A stretch of 39,003 nucleotides of DNA from Campylobacteraceae bacterium (GCA_027014605.1 JALWDJ010000040.1:1-39003), one strand, 5' to 3'; positions 16,831 to 26,409 are shown, counted from the stretch's first letter. The notes: generated by a model not told the origin, from the sequence alone. Translations and numbers: made by a program.

Positions 16831-16871
16831 TTGATATATATCAAGTTTTGCAAAATAGATATATGTATAAT
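16831..16871 (+). promoter_or_regulatory. CRP/FNR-type box and -10 of the reductase operon
   Basis: TTGAT-ATAT-ATCAA at 16831-16844 is a perfect match to the FNR consensus (TTGAT-N4-ATCAA) and extends to a 16-base palindrome (16830-16845). A perfect TATAAT lies at 16866-16871. With transcription starting near 16878-16879 the palindrome is centred at about -41, the class II activator position, and no TTGACA is present. The signal (oxygen or nitric oxide) depends on which CRP/FNR-family protein binds. Confidence 0.75.
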
Positions 16872-16902
16872 TATTACTCAAACCCAATCAAAAGGAGAGA
16901 TG

Positions 16903-17499
16903 ATGACTTTTAAGAGTTCAATAGAACTATTAGCTTTTCACAATGTGGCATATTCAATTTATGCATTCTTAATAATATCTATTATTGCATGGTTTGGATA
17001 TAATTTAACACGAAAAGAGAAAGCTAAATCAGTTGTGCGAATACCATTTTATACATATATCGCATTCTTAGTAATAGGTGGCGTGGGACACCATATATTT
17101 ACCTACAATACTATTCCATGGGTATCTGAAGATATTACAAGACATGAGATTAAGCCAGATGCTACATATAATTTTGAGATTACAAAACATAAATGGAAAC
17201 TTCCTGCAAAACAGATAGTTATTCAATGTGGACAGAAAGTTCTCTTTAATGTTAAGAGTAATGATTTAGTTTATGGTTTTGGTCTATTTAGACAAGATGG
17301 TAGTATGGTTATGCAGATGCAAGTAAACCCAGGAAGTAGAAATGATATATTATGGACATTTTTACATAATGGAGAGTTTGATTTAATGTCAACAGAGTAT
17401 TCTGGACCTCATCAATATGATGAAAATGGTAATGATTTGATGAAAGTAAAAAAACTTGTTAAAGTTGTAGGCTGTAAAGAAGATGGAGGTAATAAGTAA
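16903..17499 (+). CDS. Heme-copper oxidase/NO reductase subunit II, CuA-less
   Basis: A 198-residue membrane protein with two N-terminal helices (about 10-33 and 48-68) and a periplasmic cupredoxin-like domain (about 85-195). It resembles cytochrome c oxidase subunit II, including W151 and the STEYSGPH segment at 163-170 that aligns with the C-x-E-x-C-G-x-x-H CuA loop. However both CuA cysteines are replaced (Ser163 and Ser167), and the upstream His position in SNDLVYGF is Tyr124; so no CuA centre is expected. ATG at 16903 is chosen: AGGAG lies five bases upstream, while the frame open to 16819 would put the start upstream of the -10 box. It overlaps subunit I by one base (TAATG). Loss of CuA is what is expected for NO-reductase-type rather than oxygen-reducing complexes. 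Confidence 0.82.
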   Translation: MTFKSSIELLAFHNVAYSIYAFLIISIIAWFGYNLTRKEKAKSVVRIPFYTYIAFLVIGGVGHHIFTYNTIPWVSEDITRHEIKPDATYNFEITKHKWKLPAKQIVIQCGQKVLFNVKSNDLVYGFGLFRQDGSMVMQMQVNPGSRNDILWTFLHNGEFDLMSTEYSGPHQYDENGNDLMKVKKLVKVVGCKEDGGNK

Positions 17500-19163
17500 T
17501 GAGTTTAATACAAAATTTAATAAATGGAACAAATTTTGACCATAAGAGTCTAAATGCACTACAAAAGGTAACACTTAGAGCTGTTGTTATGTCATTTCTA
17601 TTTTTTGGATTAGTTGCTATTGAGGGTATGATTATGAGACTAGTTCAAGCTCATGCCCCAATTCCAAACCAATTCTATCACCCTGAACACTACTTCTCTA
17701 TTATGACAGTCCACCCAATTGTAGGTATTTTTGGTTCAACATATCAATTAGTATTTGCTGCATTTATGTTTTTAGTACCATTTTTAACTAAAAAGCCTCT
17801 ATATAGTGTAAAGTTAGCAAACTGTGTTTGGTTACTTATTACTATTGGTACTGCTTTAGCGTGGCTATCTGCATTCTTTACACACTACGCACCTCTATAT
17901 ACACTATATTGGCCACTACCTGCTGATACAGACCAATTTAATCTAATTGGTGGTATTGTATTTATAATTGGTGTTGCACTCATTATGATAGGAACTTTAG
18001 GTTTTATATATAATATATATGCAACTATATTTGCTAGAGTTGGAGTACATAAAGATAAGACAACAAAAGAGCTATTAATATCTGGTTTTGGTATTGATGG
18101 TATGTTAAACTTATGGAATAAATTAATTGGTAAACAGCCATATAGTAAAGAACCTGCTCTAGCACTACCTGTTGTTGCAATCTTTAGAGGAACTGTAGAT
18201 ACATTTTTAGATGCTATTGTTATTTTAGGTGCTGGTATTTTAGTATTGATATATTTAATATTTGATGCATCTGGACACCCTTTAAATGTTGCTTCCATTG
18301 ATGCACTACTATATAAAAACTTCTTCTGGTGGGGACTTGATTTAGTTGCTGATGGATTAGTTCTTATATATGTAGCTGGTTCGTGGTATCTACTTGCTAC
18401 ATTAATAACAGGTCAAAAGCTATTTATGGAGAATGTTGCAAGAGCTGCATTAATGTTAGAGCTTTTAGTATCTTGGATGGTATGGTCTCACCACCTATTG
18501 GGTGACCAAGGACAACCTGAGATGATGAAGTTAATATCTGGTGAAATGGTAACGGCATTTGAGCTTCTAACTCAAGGATTAGCACTATTTATTACACTAG
18601 TTACTCTATGGAAAGCTCGTCCATTAAAAATGACAATGGAATTAAAATATCTTCTTGGTGGTTTAGTTGGATTTGGATTAGCAATTCCGGCAGCAATTAT
18701 TCAAGCTGATATGGGAATGAATAGAGTTTTACATAATACTCAATGGATTATTATGGCACATGTTCACATTGCACTTATTGTTGGATTATATATGACTCTA
18801 TATAGTGCTTTATATGTATTATGGCCAATAGTTACAAATAATACTAAGATGTTCTCATCAAAACTATCTAATGCTCACTTCTGGTTATATCTAATTGGTG
18901 GTATTGGCATGGGTGCATTTGGTGGTATGGCAGGACTTGATGGAATGCTTAGACGACATCTATATGTCCATGGTGAGTTTAATACCTATATGGTTCTAGC
19001 AGCTATTTGTGGTTCAATGGTACTAATTGCATGGTTTATATTTCTATTTAATATAGTTATGTCAGTAGGTATTAAAGGACTTATTGGTATCTTCCTTCCA
19101 GCAGAAGATAAAAGTGCATCTTATGGCATAGAGCCTGAGAGTGTAGCTCAAAATCATAAATAG
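17499..19163 (+). CDS. Heme-copper superfamily catalytic subunit, gNOR-like nitric oxide reductase
   Basis: A 554-residue protein with about 12-14 transmembrane helices. Low-spin heme ligands are His72 (in MTVHPIVG) and His423; the high-spin heme ligand is His421 (both in AHVHIALI). Two active-site metal ligands are His331-His332 (VWSHHLLG). The third, normally His in WWVVHLWVEG of cNOR or GHPEVY of oxidases, is Asp281 in WWGLDLVADG, with Asp285 where cNOR has its Glu; the oxidase Tyr-His cross-link motif is absent. That pattern fits the NO-reductase-like branches named gNOR in surveys of the superfamily (from memory, reported in Epsilonproteobacteria). The expected reaction is 2 NO + 2 e- + 2 H+ to N2O at the inner membrane. 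It is coupled with the CuA-less subunit II, under a CRP/FNR-type box and closed by a terminator. Activity is inferred, not shown. Confidence 0.85.
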   Translation: MSLIQNLINGTNFDHKSLNALQKVTLRAVVMSFLFFGLVAIEGMIMRLVQAHAPIPNQFYHPEHYFSIMTVHPIVGIFGSTYQLVFAAFMFLVPFLTKKPLYSVKLANCVWLLITIGTALAWLSAFFTHYAPLYTLYWPLPADTDQFNLIGGIVFIIGVALIMIGTLGFIYNIYATIFARVGVHKDKTTKELLISGFGIDGMLNLWNKLIGKQPYSKEPALALPVVAIFRGTVDTFLDAIVILGAGILVLIYLIFDASGHPLNVASIDALLYKNFFWWGLDLVADGLVLIYVAGSWYLLATLITGQKLFMENVARAALMLELLVSWMVWSHHLLGDQGQPEMMKLISGEMVTAFELLTQGLALFITLVTLWKARPLKMTMELKYLLGGLVGFGLAIPAAIIQADMGMNRVLHNTQWIIMAHVHIALIVGLYMTLYSALYVLWPIVTNNTKMFSSKLSNAHFWLYLIGGIGMGAFGGMAGLDGMLRRHLYVHGEFNTYMVLAAICGSMVLIAWFIFLFNIVMSVGIKGLIGIFLPAEDKSASYGIEPESVAQNHK

Positions 19164-19171
19164 AACATTTA

Positions 19172-19193
19172 GTATAGGCTTTTTTGCCTATAC
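19172..19193 (+). terminator. Hairpin terminator of the reductase operon
   Basis: GTATAGGC (19172-19179) and GCCTATAC (19186-19193) form a perfect eight-base-pair stem with a loop of six T residues, beginning nine bases after the stop codon. No T run follows, but it is the strongest G-C containing hairpin in this part and separates the operon from the next gene. Confidence 0.55.
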
Positions 19194-19216
19194 CTAAAAA
19201 ATAAAAAAGGAAAATT

Positions 19217-19822
19217 TTGATATATTTAGATAGAGTAGCATTAGAGATAAAGAGTGTTGGTCTGTATAATTTAATTTTACAAGATGTAGAGAAGATTTTA
19301 AATAAAAAAAATCCTACTAAAGATGAAATTTTAGAGACCATAAAGAGTAATCCTGAAATCTTAGAAGAGTATAAACAGACAAATACGGAGTATAATATCT
19401 CCAATATTCATATTAAAAATATAGATATCTCTAAACTAAAAGATAGCTGTAGAGATATTGCTAAAAAGGTAAACAGTAAGTTAAACCATCTAAGAGAGAT
19501 AGAGAAATATACTCTTGATTTTGAGCAGAGTTCAACTTTGGTAATTATCTTTTCTATAGAGTTTTTTGTACTATTTTCAGTTCAATATTTTATAGTTTTA
19601 TTAGATTTAAAAGAGTGGCAACTATTAATATATGGAGTATTTGCTAGTAGTGTACTATTTGCTTGGATTTATGCAAATAGAGAGAGAAAAAAATATAAAG
19701 AAAATAGGATTATATATAATAGAGAATATAAAGAGGCATTAGAATTAATATCTAAACTTGAAGATAGTAATTGTATTAAGAAATCAGATTTAATAATAAA
19801 AGAGTGTGATGAGCATGTCTAA
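19217..19822 (+). CDS. Hypothetical membrane protein with coiled N-terminal region
   Basis: A 201-residue protein that I do not recognise. Residues 1-100 are charged and mostly helical, with heptad-like stretches (KLKDSCRDIAKKVNSKLNHL near 82-101). Two adjacent hydrophobic segments follow at about 113-131 and 137-152, then a basic helical tail with KYKEN and a second helical stretch. It would be anchored in the inner membrane with both large parts in the cytoplasm. The start is TTG at 19217, with AAAAAGGA six bases upstream; no ATG lies near. It overlaps the next gene, so the pair forms a unit separated from the reductase operon by a hairpin. Confidence 0.65.
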   Translation: MIYLDRVALEIKSVGLYNLILQDVEKILNKKNPTKDEILETIKSNPEILEEYKQTNTEYNISNIHIKNIDISKLKDSCRDIAKKVNSKLNHLREIEKYTLDFEQSSTLVIIFSIEFFVLFSVQYFIVLLDLKEWQLLIYGVFASSVLFAWIYANRERKKYKENRIIYNREYKEALELISKLEDSNCIKKSDLIIKECDEHV

Positions 19823-20324
19823 AGAGGAGGAGATAAAACTTTCATATATTTGGAATAGAGATAAATATATAGAGGCAAATAAAATAGCTTATGATTATGC
19901 ACTAAAAAGTTCACCAAAACGATTTTTAGGTTGGATATTTATTGCTATGAGTCAATTTGGTGTAGTTAGTGCAATGAAAGGTGGAGGAATTGGACTTCTT
20001 CTACTCTCATCTATATTAATCTTATATTGGTACTACTTTAGATGGAAAATTAGAAAAGTTATATTAATTAAAAATTTTGAAAAATCTAAAAATAAGAACT
20101 ATAAATTTAATATAACAGTTAATAGTAGTGGATTAGATATTAATAATACTTTTATAGAGTGGAAAGATATATTGGAATTTGTATCTCTAAAGAATGGATT
20201 TTTACTCTATTATAAGGATAGTTTTCTATTTATCCCATCTAGTGCATTTAGAGATATTGAGATAAAAAACCTCTTTGCATCTATGGCTAAAGAAAAAATA
20301 GAAAATTATAATAGAGTTGATTAA
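19809..20324 (+). CDS. YcxB-like membrane protein
   Basis: A protein of about 171 residues. It has two hydrophobic segments (about 41-58 and 63-80) after a charged N-terminus, then a soluble domain with NITVNSSGLDINNTFIEWKD and FLLYYKDSFLFIPSSAF, which is the shape and signature of the YcxB-like domain (a small PH-like beta domain after two helices). Function of the family is unknown. Possible starts are GTG 19806, ATG 19809 and ATG 19815; ATG 19809 is preferred, overlapping the preceding gene by 14 bases. It converges on groEL with a 23-base gap that holds a hairpin. Confidence 0.7.
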   Translation: MSMSKEEEIKLSYIWNRDKYIEANKIAYDYALKSSPKRFLGWIFIAMSQFGVVSAMKGGGIGLLLLSSILILYWYYFRWKIRKVILIKNFEKSKNKNYKFNITVNSSGLDINNTFIEWKDILEFVSLKNGFLLYYKDSFLFIPSSAFRDIEIKNLFASMAKEKIENYNRVD

Positions 20325-20333
20325 ATTAATAGA

Positions 20334-22251
<1,918 letters not shown>

Positions 22252-22284
22252 TTGGTTTCTCCTATATATTTATTTTTTTGTGGA

Positions 22285-22313
22285 ATAATAGTATATTTTT
22301 TTTAAAAAGTCAA
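22285..22313 (-). promoter_or_regulatory. Sigma-70 promoter of groESL
   Basis: On the minus strand TTGACT (22313-22308) and TATTAT (22290-22285) are separated by 17 bases. Transcription would start near 22278, about 27 bases ahead of the groES ATG. Confidence 0.6.
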
Positions 22314-22330
22314 TAGTATATGTAAAAAAA

Positions 22331-22369
22331 TTTAATAATTCTTAGTTAGAAAGACTAAAGATTATTAAA
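22331..22369. promoter_or_regulatory. Long inverted repeat resembling an HspR (HAIR) operator
   Basis: TTTAATAATTCTTAGT (22331-22346) and ACTAAAGATTATTAAA (22354-22369) form a 16-base inverted repeat with two mismatches and a seven-base spacer. The inner part has the CTTGAGT-N7-ACTCAAG layout of the HspR operator: the right half ACTAAAG matches six of seven, the left half is weaker. It lies upstream of the groES -35 box, where HspR binds in Helicobacter. CIRCE (the HrcA operator) is not seen here. Confidence 0.45.
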
Positions 22370-22403
22370 GATAAAAATTAATATATAAATAGCTTATCTC
22401 CTA

Positions 22404-22432
22404 TTGACATATACTATTTTTTTAGATAGAAT
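22404..22432 (+). promoter_or_regulatory. Sigma-70 promoter of the tRNA-Met gene
   Basis: TTGACA (22404-22409) and TAGAAT (22427-22432) are separated by 17 bases, ending about 20 bases before the tRNA. The -35 region shares an inverted ten-base word (TAGTATATGT / ACATATACTA) with the groES promoter region, so the two promoters are near mirror images. Confidence 0.6.
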
Positions 22433-22452
22433 TTCATCTCTTTAAAATAAGT

Positions 22453-22529
22453 GGTAAGATAGCTCAGCTGGTTAGAGCGCTGGTCTCATAAGCCGGAGGT
22501 CGGGGGTTCAAGTCCCCCTCTTACTACCA
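22453..22529 (+). tRNA. tRNA-Met (CAT)
   Basis: A 77-base cloverleaf including an encoded CCA. The acceptor stem is GGTAAGA/TCTTACT with a G-T first pair, the D arm is GCTC...GAGC, the T arm is GGGGG-TTCAAGT-CCCCC, and the anticodon loop CTCATAA reads CAT. It lacks the initiator features (mismatched first pair and three G-C pairs in the anticodon stem), so it is elongator Met; a tRNA-Ile with modified CAT cannot be excluded by eye. Confidence 0.95.
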
Positions 22530-22616
22530 ATTCTCAATTTCTTTTAAAATTTACATTTTTTTTAATAAATTAAATATTATTTAGATAAGTAAGTAGAATA
22601 TTTAAACTACCTGATA

Positions 22617-24302
22617 TTAATCTGCCTTCAATATAGCACCGTTGCTTGCATTTGTAACTAAAGTTCTATATTGTCTTAGCCATCTACTCTTTAGAGGTTT
22701 AATAATAGGTTTAAATTCATCTCTTCTTTTTGCTATCTCCTCATCACTAATTTCTACTCTTAAGATATAGTTATCCACATCAATAAATATCTCATCTCCA
22801 TCTTTTAAGAGTCCAATTACTCCACCCTCGGCAGCTTCAGGAGATACATGTCCAATACTAGCTCCTCTAGTTGCACCACTAAATCGTCCATCTGTAATTA
22901 GAGCTACCTTATCACCAAGTCCCATTCCCATAATAAGACTAGTTGGAGCTAACATCTCCTGCATTCCAGGCCCACCTTTTGGTCCTTCATATCTAATAAC
23001 AACTACATCTCCAGCTTTAACTTCTCCATTAATAATTCCTTTTATCGCCTCATCTTGAGAGTTAAAACATACGGCAGTTCCTCTAAATACTCTATCTCCT
23101 ACAATTCCAGCAGTCTTAATAACAGCTCCCTGCTCTGCTAAGTTTCCATAAAGAATAGCAAGTCCTCCAACTTCGCTATATGGATTATCTATAGTGTGAA
23201 TAATATTGACATCTTTAATCTCACTTTGTGAAATTCTCTCTTTTAAACTCTCTCCTGTAATAGTAAGATTATCTATTAATATATCGCCTCTCTTATTCAT
23301 CTCATGCATAACAGCACTAACTCCACCTGCTCTATCTATATCTTGCATATGAACAGTAGTTAGACTTGGAGATATTTTTGCAATATGTGAAACTTTTTTT
23401 GATATACTATTAATATCTTCTAAATTAAAATCAACATCAGCCTCTTTTGCAATAGCTAACATATGTAAAACTGTATTTGAGCTGCCACCCATTGCCATAT
23501 CGACTGCAAAAGCATTTCTTATAGCATTCTTATTCAAGATATTTTTTATATTAAATTTAGATGACTCCTCTTGGTTCATTAGAGCAATTTCGCAAACTCT
23601 TCTAGCAGCTTTTCTATATAGCTCTTCTCTCTCTTTTGTTAAAGCTAGAATTGTACCATTTCCAGCAAGTGCAATTCCCATAGCTTCCATTAGAGTATTC
23701 ATAGAGTTTGCTGTAAACATTCCACTACAACTACCACCACTAGGACAAGCATTACACTCCATATCGCTTAACTCTTCTGCTGTAATCTCTCCTGCTTCAA
23801 ACTTACCAACACCCTCAAATACTGTAGCAAGGTCAATAGGAGTTCCATCTTTGCTATAACCTTTTGCCATAGGTCCACCACTAACAAAAACTGTTGGAAC
23901 ATTAACTCTCAATGCACCCATAATCATACCTGGAACTATCTTATCACAGTTTGGAATAGCAATCATAGCATCTAACTTATGTGCCTCCATTACAGTCTCA
24001 ATAGAGTTTGCAATAATCTCTCTTGATGGAAGTGAAAATAGCATACCATCATGCCCCATAGCGATACCATCATCTACTCCAATAGTATTAAACTCAAATG
24101 GCACACAACCATTAGCTCTAATCTCATCTTTAATAATATCTGCAACTTTATTTAAAAAGAAGTGTCCAGGAATTATCTCTATAAATGAGTTTGCTACACC
24201 AATAAATGGTTTATTAAAATCTTCATCTTTTAATCCTGTTGCTCTTAGTAATGAGCGATGAGGTGCTCTATTATGCCCAACTTTTACTATATCGCTTTTC
24301 AA
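22617..24302 (-). CDS. ilvD: Dihydroxy-acid dehydratase
   Basis: Dehydrates 2,3-dihydroxy-isovalerate and -methylvalerate to the keto-acids that precede valine, leucine and isoleucine; a cytoplasmic iron-sulfur enzyme. The 561-residue length is typical. The cluster cysteines appear in [11 protein letters not shown] (Cys119) and [18 protein letters not shown] (Cys186 and Cys192); other conserved blocks are [12 protein letters not shown] and [13 protein letters not shown]. The start is TTG at 24302-24300 with AAAAAAGGATATAG ahead of it; no ATG fits. The gene stands alone on the minus strand between the tRNA-Met gene and the tRNA cluster, convergent with the former. Confidence 0.97.
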   Translation of the reverse strand: MKSDIVKVGHNRAPHRSLLRATGLKDEDFNKPFIGVANSFIEIIPGHFFLNKVADIIKDEIRANGCVPFEFNTIGVDDGIAMGHDGMLFSLPSREIIANSIETVMEAHKLDAMIAIPNCDKIVPGMIMGALRVNVPTVFVSGGPMAKGYSKDGTPIDLATVFEGVGKFEAGEITAEELSDMECNACPSGGSCSGMFTANSMNTLMEAMGIALAGNGTILALTKEREELYRKAARRVCEIALMNQEESSKFNIKNILNKNAIRNAFAVDMAMGGSSNTVLHMLAIAKEADVDFNLEDINSISKKVSHIAKISPSLTTVHMQDIDRAGGVSAVMHEMNKRGDILIDNLTITGESLKERISQSEIKDVNIIHTIDNPYSEVGGLAILYGNLAEQGAVIKTAGIVGDRVFRGTAVCFNSQDEAIKGIINGEVKAGDVVVIRYEGPKGGPGMQEMLAPTSLIMGMGLGDKVALITDGRFSGATRGASIGHVSPEAAEGGVIGLLKDGDEIFIDVDNYILRVEISDEEIAKRRDEFKPIIKPLKSRWLRQYRTLVTNASNGAILKAD

Positions 24303-24358
24303 TCTATATCCTTTTTTAAAAATTTTTCATATTTTTTGCAAAATTATATCTAAAAAGC

Positions 24359-24387
24359 TTTACATTTAAAAAAAAGTTAGTTATAAT
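24359..24387 (+). promoter_or_regulatory. Sigma-70 promoter of the tRNA cluster
   Basis: TTTACA (24359-24364) and a perfect TATAAT (24382-24387) are separated by 17 bases and end about 20 bases ahead of tRNA-Gly. The four tRNAs that follow are closely spaced and probably come from one transcript. Confidence 0.65.
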
Positions 24388-24407
24388 CTCATTCCAATTT
24401 CAGATGT

Positions 24408-24482
24408 GCGGGAATAGCTCAGTGGTAGAGCACAACCTTGCCAAGGTTGGGGTCGCGAGTTCGAACCTCGTTTCCCGCTCCA
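24408..24482 (+). tRNA. tRNA-Gly (GCC)
   Basis: A 75-base cloverleaf with encoded CCA. The acceptor stem is GCGGGAA/TTCCCGC, the anticodon loop TTGCCAA reads GCC, and the T loop is TTCGAAC. Confidence 0.97.
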
Positions 24483-24492
24483 TAAAGTTTTT

Positions 24493-24579
24493 GCCCGGGT
24501 GGTGGAATGGTAGACACAGGGGACTTAAAATCCCCCGGTCATTGTGACCGTGCCGGTTCAAGTCCGGCCTCGGGTACCA
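24493..24579 (+). tRNA. tRNA-Leu (TAA)
   Basis: An 87-base class II tRNA with a long variable arm (GGTCATTGTGACC) and encoded CCA. The acceptor is GCCCGGG/CTCGGGT, with two wobble pairs, and the anticodon loop CTTAAAA reads TAA, which suits the TTA-rich codon use of this window. Confidence 0.97.
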
Positions 24580-24601
24580 TGATAAATTAGGTGACAAAAA
24601 A

Positions 24602-24675
24602 GGCGACATCGCCAAGTGGTAAGGCCGCAGCCTGCAAAGCTGTTATCCCCAGTTCGAATCTGGGTGTCGCCTCCA
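24602..24675 (+). tRNA. tRNA-Cys (GCA)
   Basis: A 74-base cloverleaf with encoded CCA. The acceptor is GGCGACA/TGTCGCC with discriminator T (U73), typical of Cys, and the anticodon loop reads GCA. Confidence 0.97.
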
Positions 24676-24729
24676 TAATTTAATTTTAGTTTAAGGTTTT
24701 TTTGCTAAAATTGCACTCTTTATAGATGT

Positions 24730-24817
24730 CGGGAGATGTCAGAGTGGTCGAATGTGCCGGTCTTGAAAACCGGTGAGGGTAACACCTCCGGGAGTTCGAA
24801 TCTCCCTCTCCCGGCCA
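24730..24817 (+). tRNA. tRNA-Ser (TGA)
   Basis: An 88-base class II tRNA with a long variable arm (GAGGGTAACACCTC), discriminator G and encoded CCA. The acceptor is CGGGAGA/TCTCCCG and the anticodon loop CTTGAAA reads TGA. It follows the Cys gene after 54 bases. Confidence 0.97.
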
Positions 24818-24959
24818 TATTTCTTTTTTAAAAGTCATTATATTATTTAATATAATAACATAGTTTATTCATTATTATGTAAATTAATGCTTCTCTTAAA
24901 GCTTAAAATATATTTTCTCTTCTAAAATAAATGTAAAAATAGATATTTTTTTATAAAAA

Positions 24960-25001
24960 ATGATAAATATCAAGAAAAAATAAGCTTTCTACTGTTATTA
25001 T
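24960..25001 (+). promoter_or_regulatory. CRP/FNR-like box and -10 of the porin gene
   Basis: ATGAT-AAAT-ATCAA at 24960-24973 matches nine of the ten fixed FNR-consensus positions. TATTAT lies at 24996-25001, which places the start near 25008 and the box centre at about -41.5, the same class II geometry as at the reductase operon. No TTGACA is present. The 24818-25083 gap otherwise holds a weak A/T hairpin after tRNA-Ser (24837-24856) and AAAAGGAG before the start. Confidence 0.55.
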
Positions 25002-25083
25002 GATGATGTAGATTTATTAAATTAATTGAGTCTAACATATTTAATAGACTTTTTTTTAATAAATTAAACGAAAAGGAGAAAAT

Positions 25084-26262
25084 GTGAAAATTACAAATTT
25101 AAGTCTAACAGCTATTATGGCTTTGGGTATAATGAGTGTTGCAAATGCAGATGTAGATATGAAAGTTGGTGGTCAGGGTGTCATCTACTATCAGACTATG
25201 GATAATGGTGGAGATAGTGATTTATTTGACCATGCTCCTAACTCTAAAGCAAATGCAGGTTTACAATTTAACTTAAATGCAGATTTAGGTAAAGGATTTG
25301 GACTTGGTTATCAAGAGACATTTTTAGGAACATTGGGACTTGAAAAAAACCTTGTTGGCAATGTAATGCAAAAAGCAGGTGAAAAATTAAATGACCATGC
25401 AACAACAAAAATTTATGTTACTAAAAAAATTGGAAATACTACTTTTAAAATGGGTCGTCAAGAGCTTCCAAAATCTTTATCTCCGTTAGCTTTTACTGAA
25501 GGTTGGAATGTATTTAAAAATACATTTGATGCAGCAGTAGCAATTAATAGTGATATTCCAGATACAACCTTAGTTGGTGCATATGTTGCTCGTTCAAATA
25601 CCCATGGTAATTTAGGTAGTTTTAATGATATGGCAGGTGGAAATTTACCAAGTGGAGCTTACATGTTAACTATAGCAAATAAATCTATTAAACAGCTCCC
25701 AATTACTTTAAGTTACTACTCATTACCAGATTTAGTACATGGTGAAGAAGGTTCTGCTATTTGGGCTGATGTACAAGTTGATGCTGGTATTCCTGTTAAA
25801 TTTGGGCTTCAAGGTGGACAGATTGCTCCTGAAAATAATTTAGATGATACAACAGCAATGGGTGCTAAAATAACAGGAAAGGCTGGTCCTGTAGCTCTTA
25901 AATTGGCTTATTCAACTGTTGATGATGGAACTCTATCTTTTCAAAATGTTGGGACAGGTATAAAAACTCCTCTATATACACAGATGATACTCAATCAAAA
26001 AGCTATAAGTAGAGATGCTGATACTTTCCTTATTAAAGGTTCTGTACCTGTAGGTCCTGGAAAACTTATTGCTCAATATGGTGCTACTACAGCTAATGAA
26101 AAAAATCTAAATGGTGATGGAAATGACTATAATGAATTAGATGTTATTTATAAATTTAAAGCACTTGGTACTGACATGTTAGCTGCTTATGTAATGAGTG
26201 ATCTAGATAGTGCAGATGATCCTAATAATATTATTCGTATATGGACAAGATATAAATTTTAA
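25084..26262 (+). CDS. Outer-membrane porin, Campylobacterota type
   Basis: A 392-residue beta-barrel protein. A signal peptide MKITNLSLTAIMALGIMSVA ending ANA precedes a mature start DVDMKVGGQGVIYYQT. The body alternates short hydrophobic strands with Gly/Asn-rich turns (LQFNLNADLGKGFGLGYQE, KIYVTKKIGNTTFKMGRQEL) and ends in the aromatic residue Phe (RIWTRYKF), the sorting signal for barrel insertion. It resembles the major porins of Sulfurimonas and relatives that carry small solutes. The start is GTG at 25084 with AAAAGGAG six bases before; the ATG at 25082 is in another frame and closes at once. Expression seems linked to a CRP/FNR-type regulator. The substrate is unknown. Confidence 0.85.
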   Translation: MKITNLSLTAIMALGIMSVANADVDMKVGGQGVIYYQTMDNGGDSDLFDHAPNSKANAGLQFNLNADLGKGFGLGYQETFLGTLGLEKNLVGNVMQKAGEKLNDHATTKIYVTKKIGNTTFKMGRQELPKSLSPLAFTEGWNVFKNTFDAAVAINSDIPDTTLVGAYVARSNTHGNLGSFNDMAGGNLPSGAYMLTIANKSIKQLPITLSYYSLPDLVHGEEGSAIWADVQVDAGIPVKFGLQGGQIAPENNLDDTTAMGAKITGKAGPVALKLAYSTVDDGTLSFQNVGTGIKTPLYTQMILNQKAISRDADTFLIKGSVPVGPGKLIAQYGATTANEKNLNGDGNDYNELDVIYKFKALGTDMLAAYVMSDLDSADDPNNIIRIWTRYKF

Positions 26263-26291
26263 TATGTTAGCAATACTTAACTAAAATATAA

Positions 26292-26322
26292 TCTCTTCTA
26301 TCTCTCTTGAGATAGTAAGAGA
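26292..26322 (+). terminator. Hairpin after the porin gene
   Basis: TCTCTT plus CTATCTC (26292-26304) pairs with GAGATAG plus AAGAGA (26309-26322) across a TCTT loop with a single bulged T: thirteen base pairs in all. It lies 30 bases after the porin stop. A T run is missing, so it may act as a transcript-stabilising hairpin as well as a terminator. Confidence 0.45.
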
Positions 26323-26409
26323 ACTCCTATTAATCTCCCATCTATAAAAATCTAATTATCTAAAATTATTCTTAATATATATATTAATTATTCTATTCAT
26401 ATAAAAAAA

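Noticed and set aside
16819-16902. Upstream N-terminal extension of the reductase subunit II
   Set aside because: It would start ahead of the palindrome and the TATAAT box, so the codons would not be in the predicted transcript; the extension has no family resemblance, and AGGAG fits ATG 16903.
24400-24615. A 71-codon minus-strand open frame across the tRNA cluster
   Set aside because: It is antisense to tRNA-Gly and tRNA-Leu and reads the well-known false motif family ([26 protein letters not shown]) produced by translating tRNA genes backwards.
24837-24856. A/T-only hairpin after tRNA-Ser as a terminator
   Set aside because: The stem has no G-C pair and the T run is not downstream; such palindromes are common by chance here.
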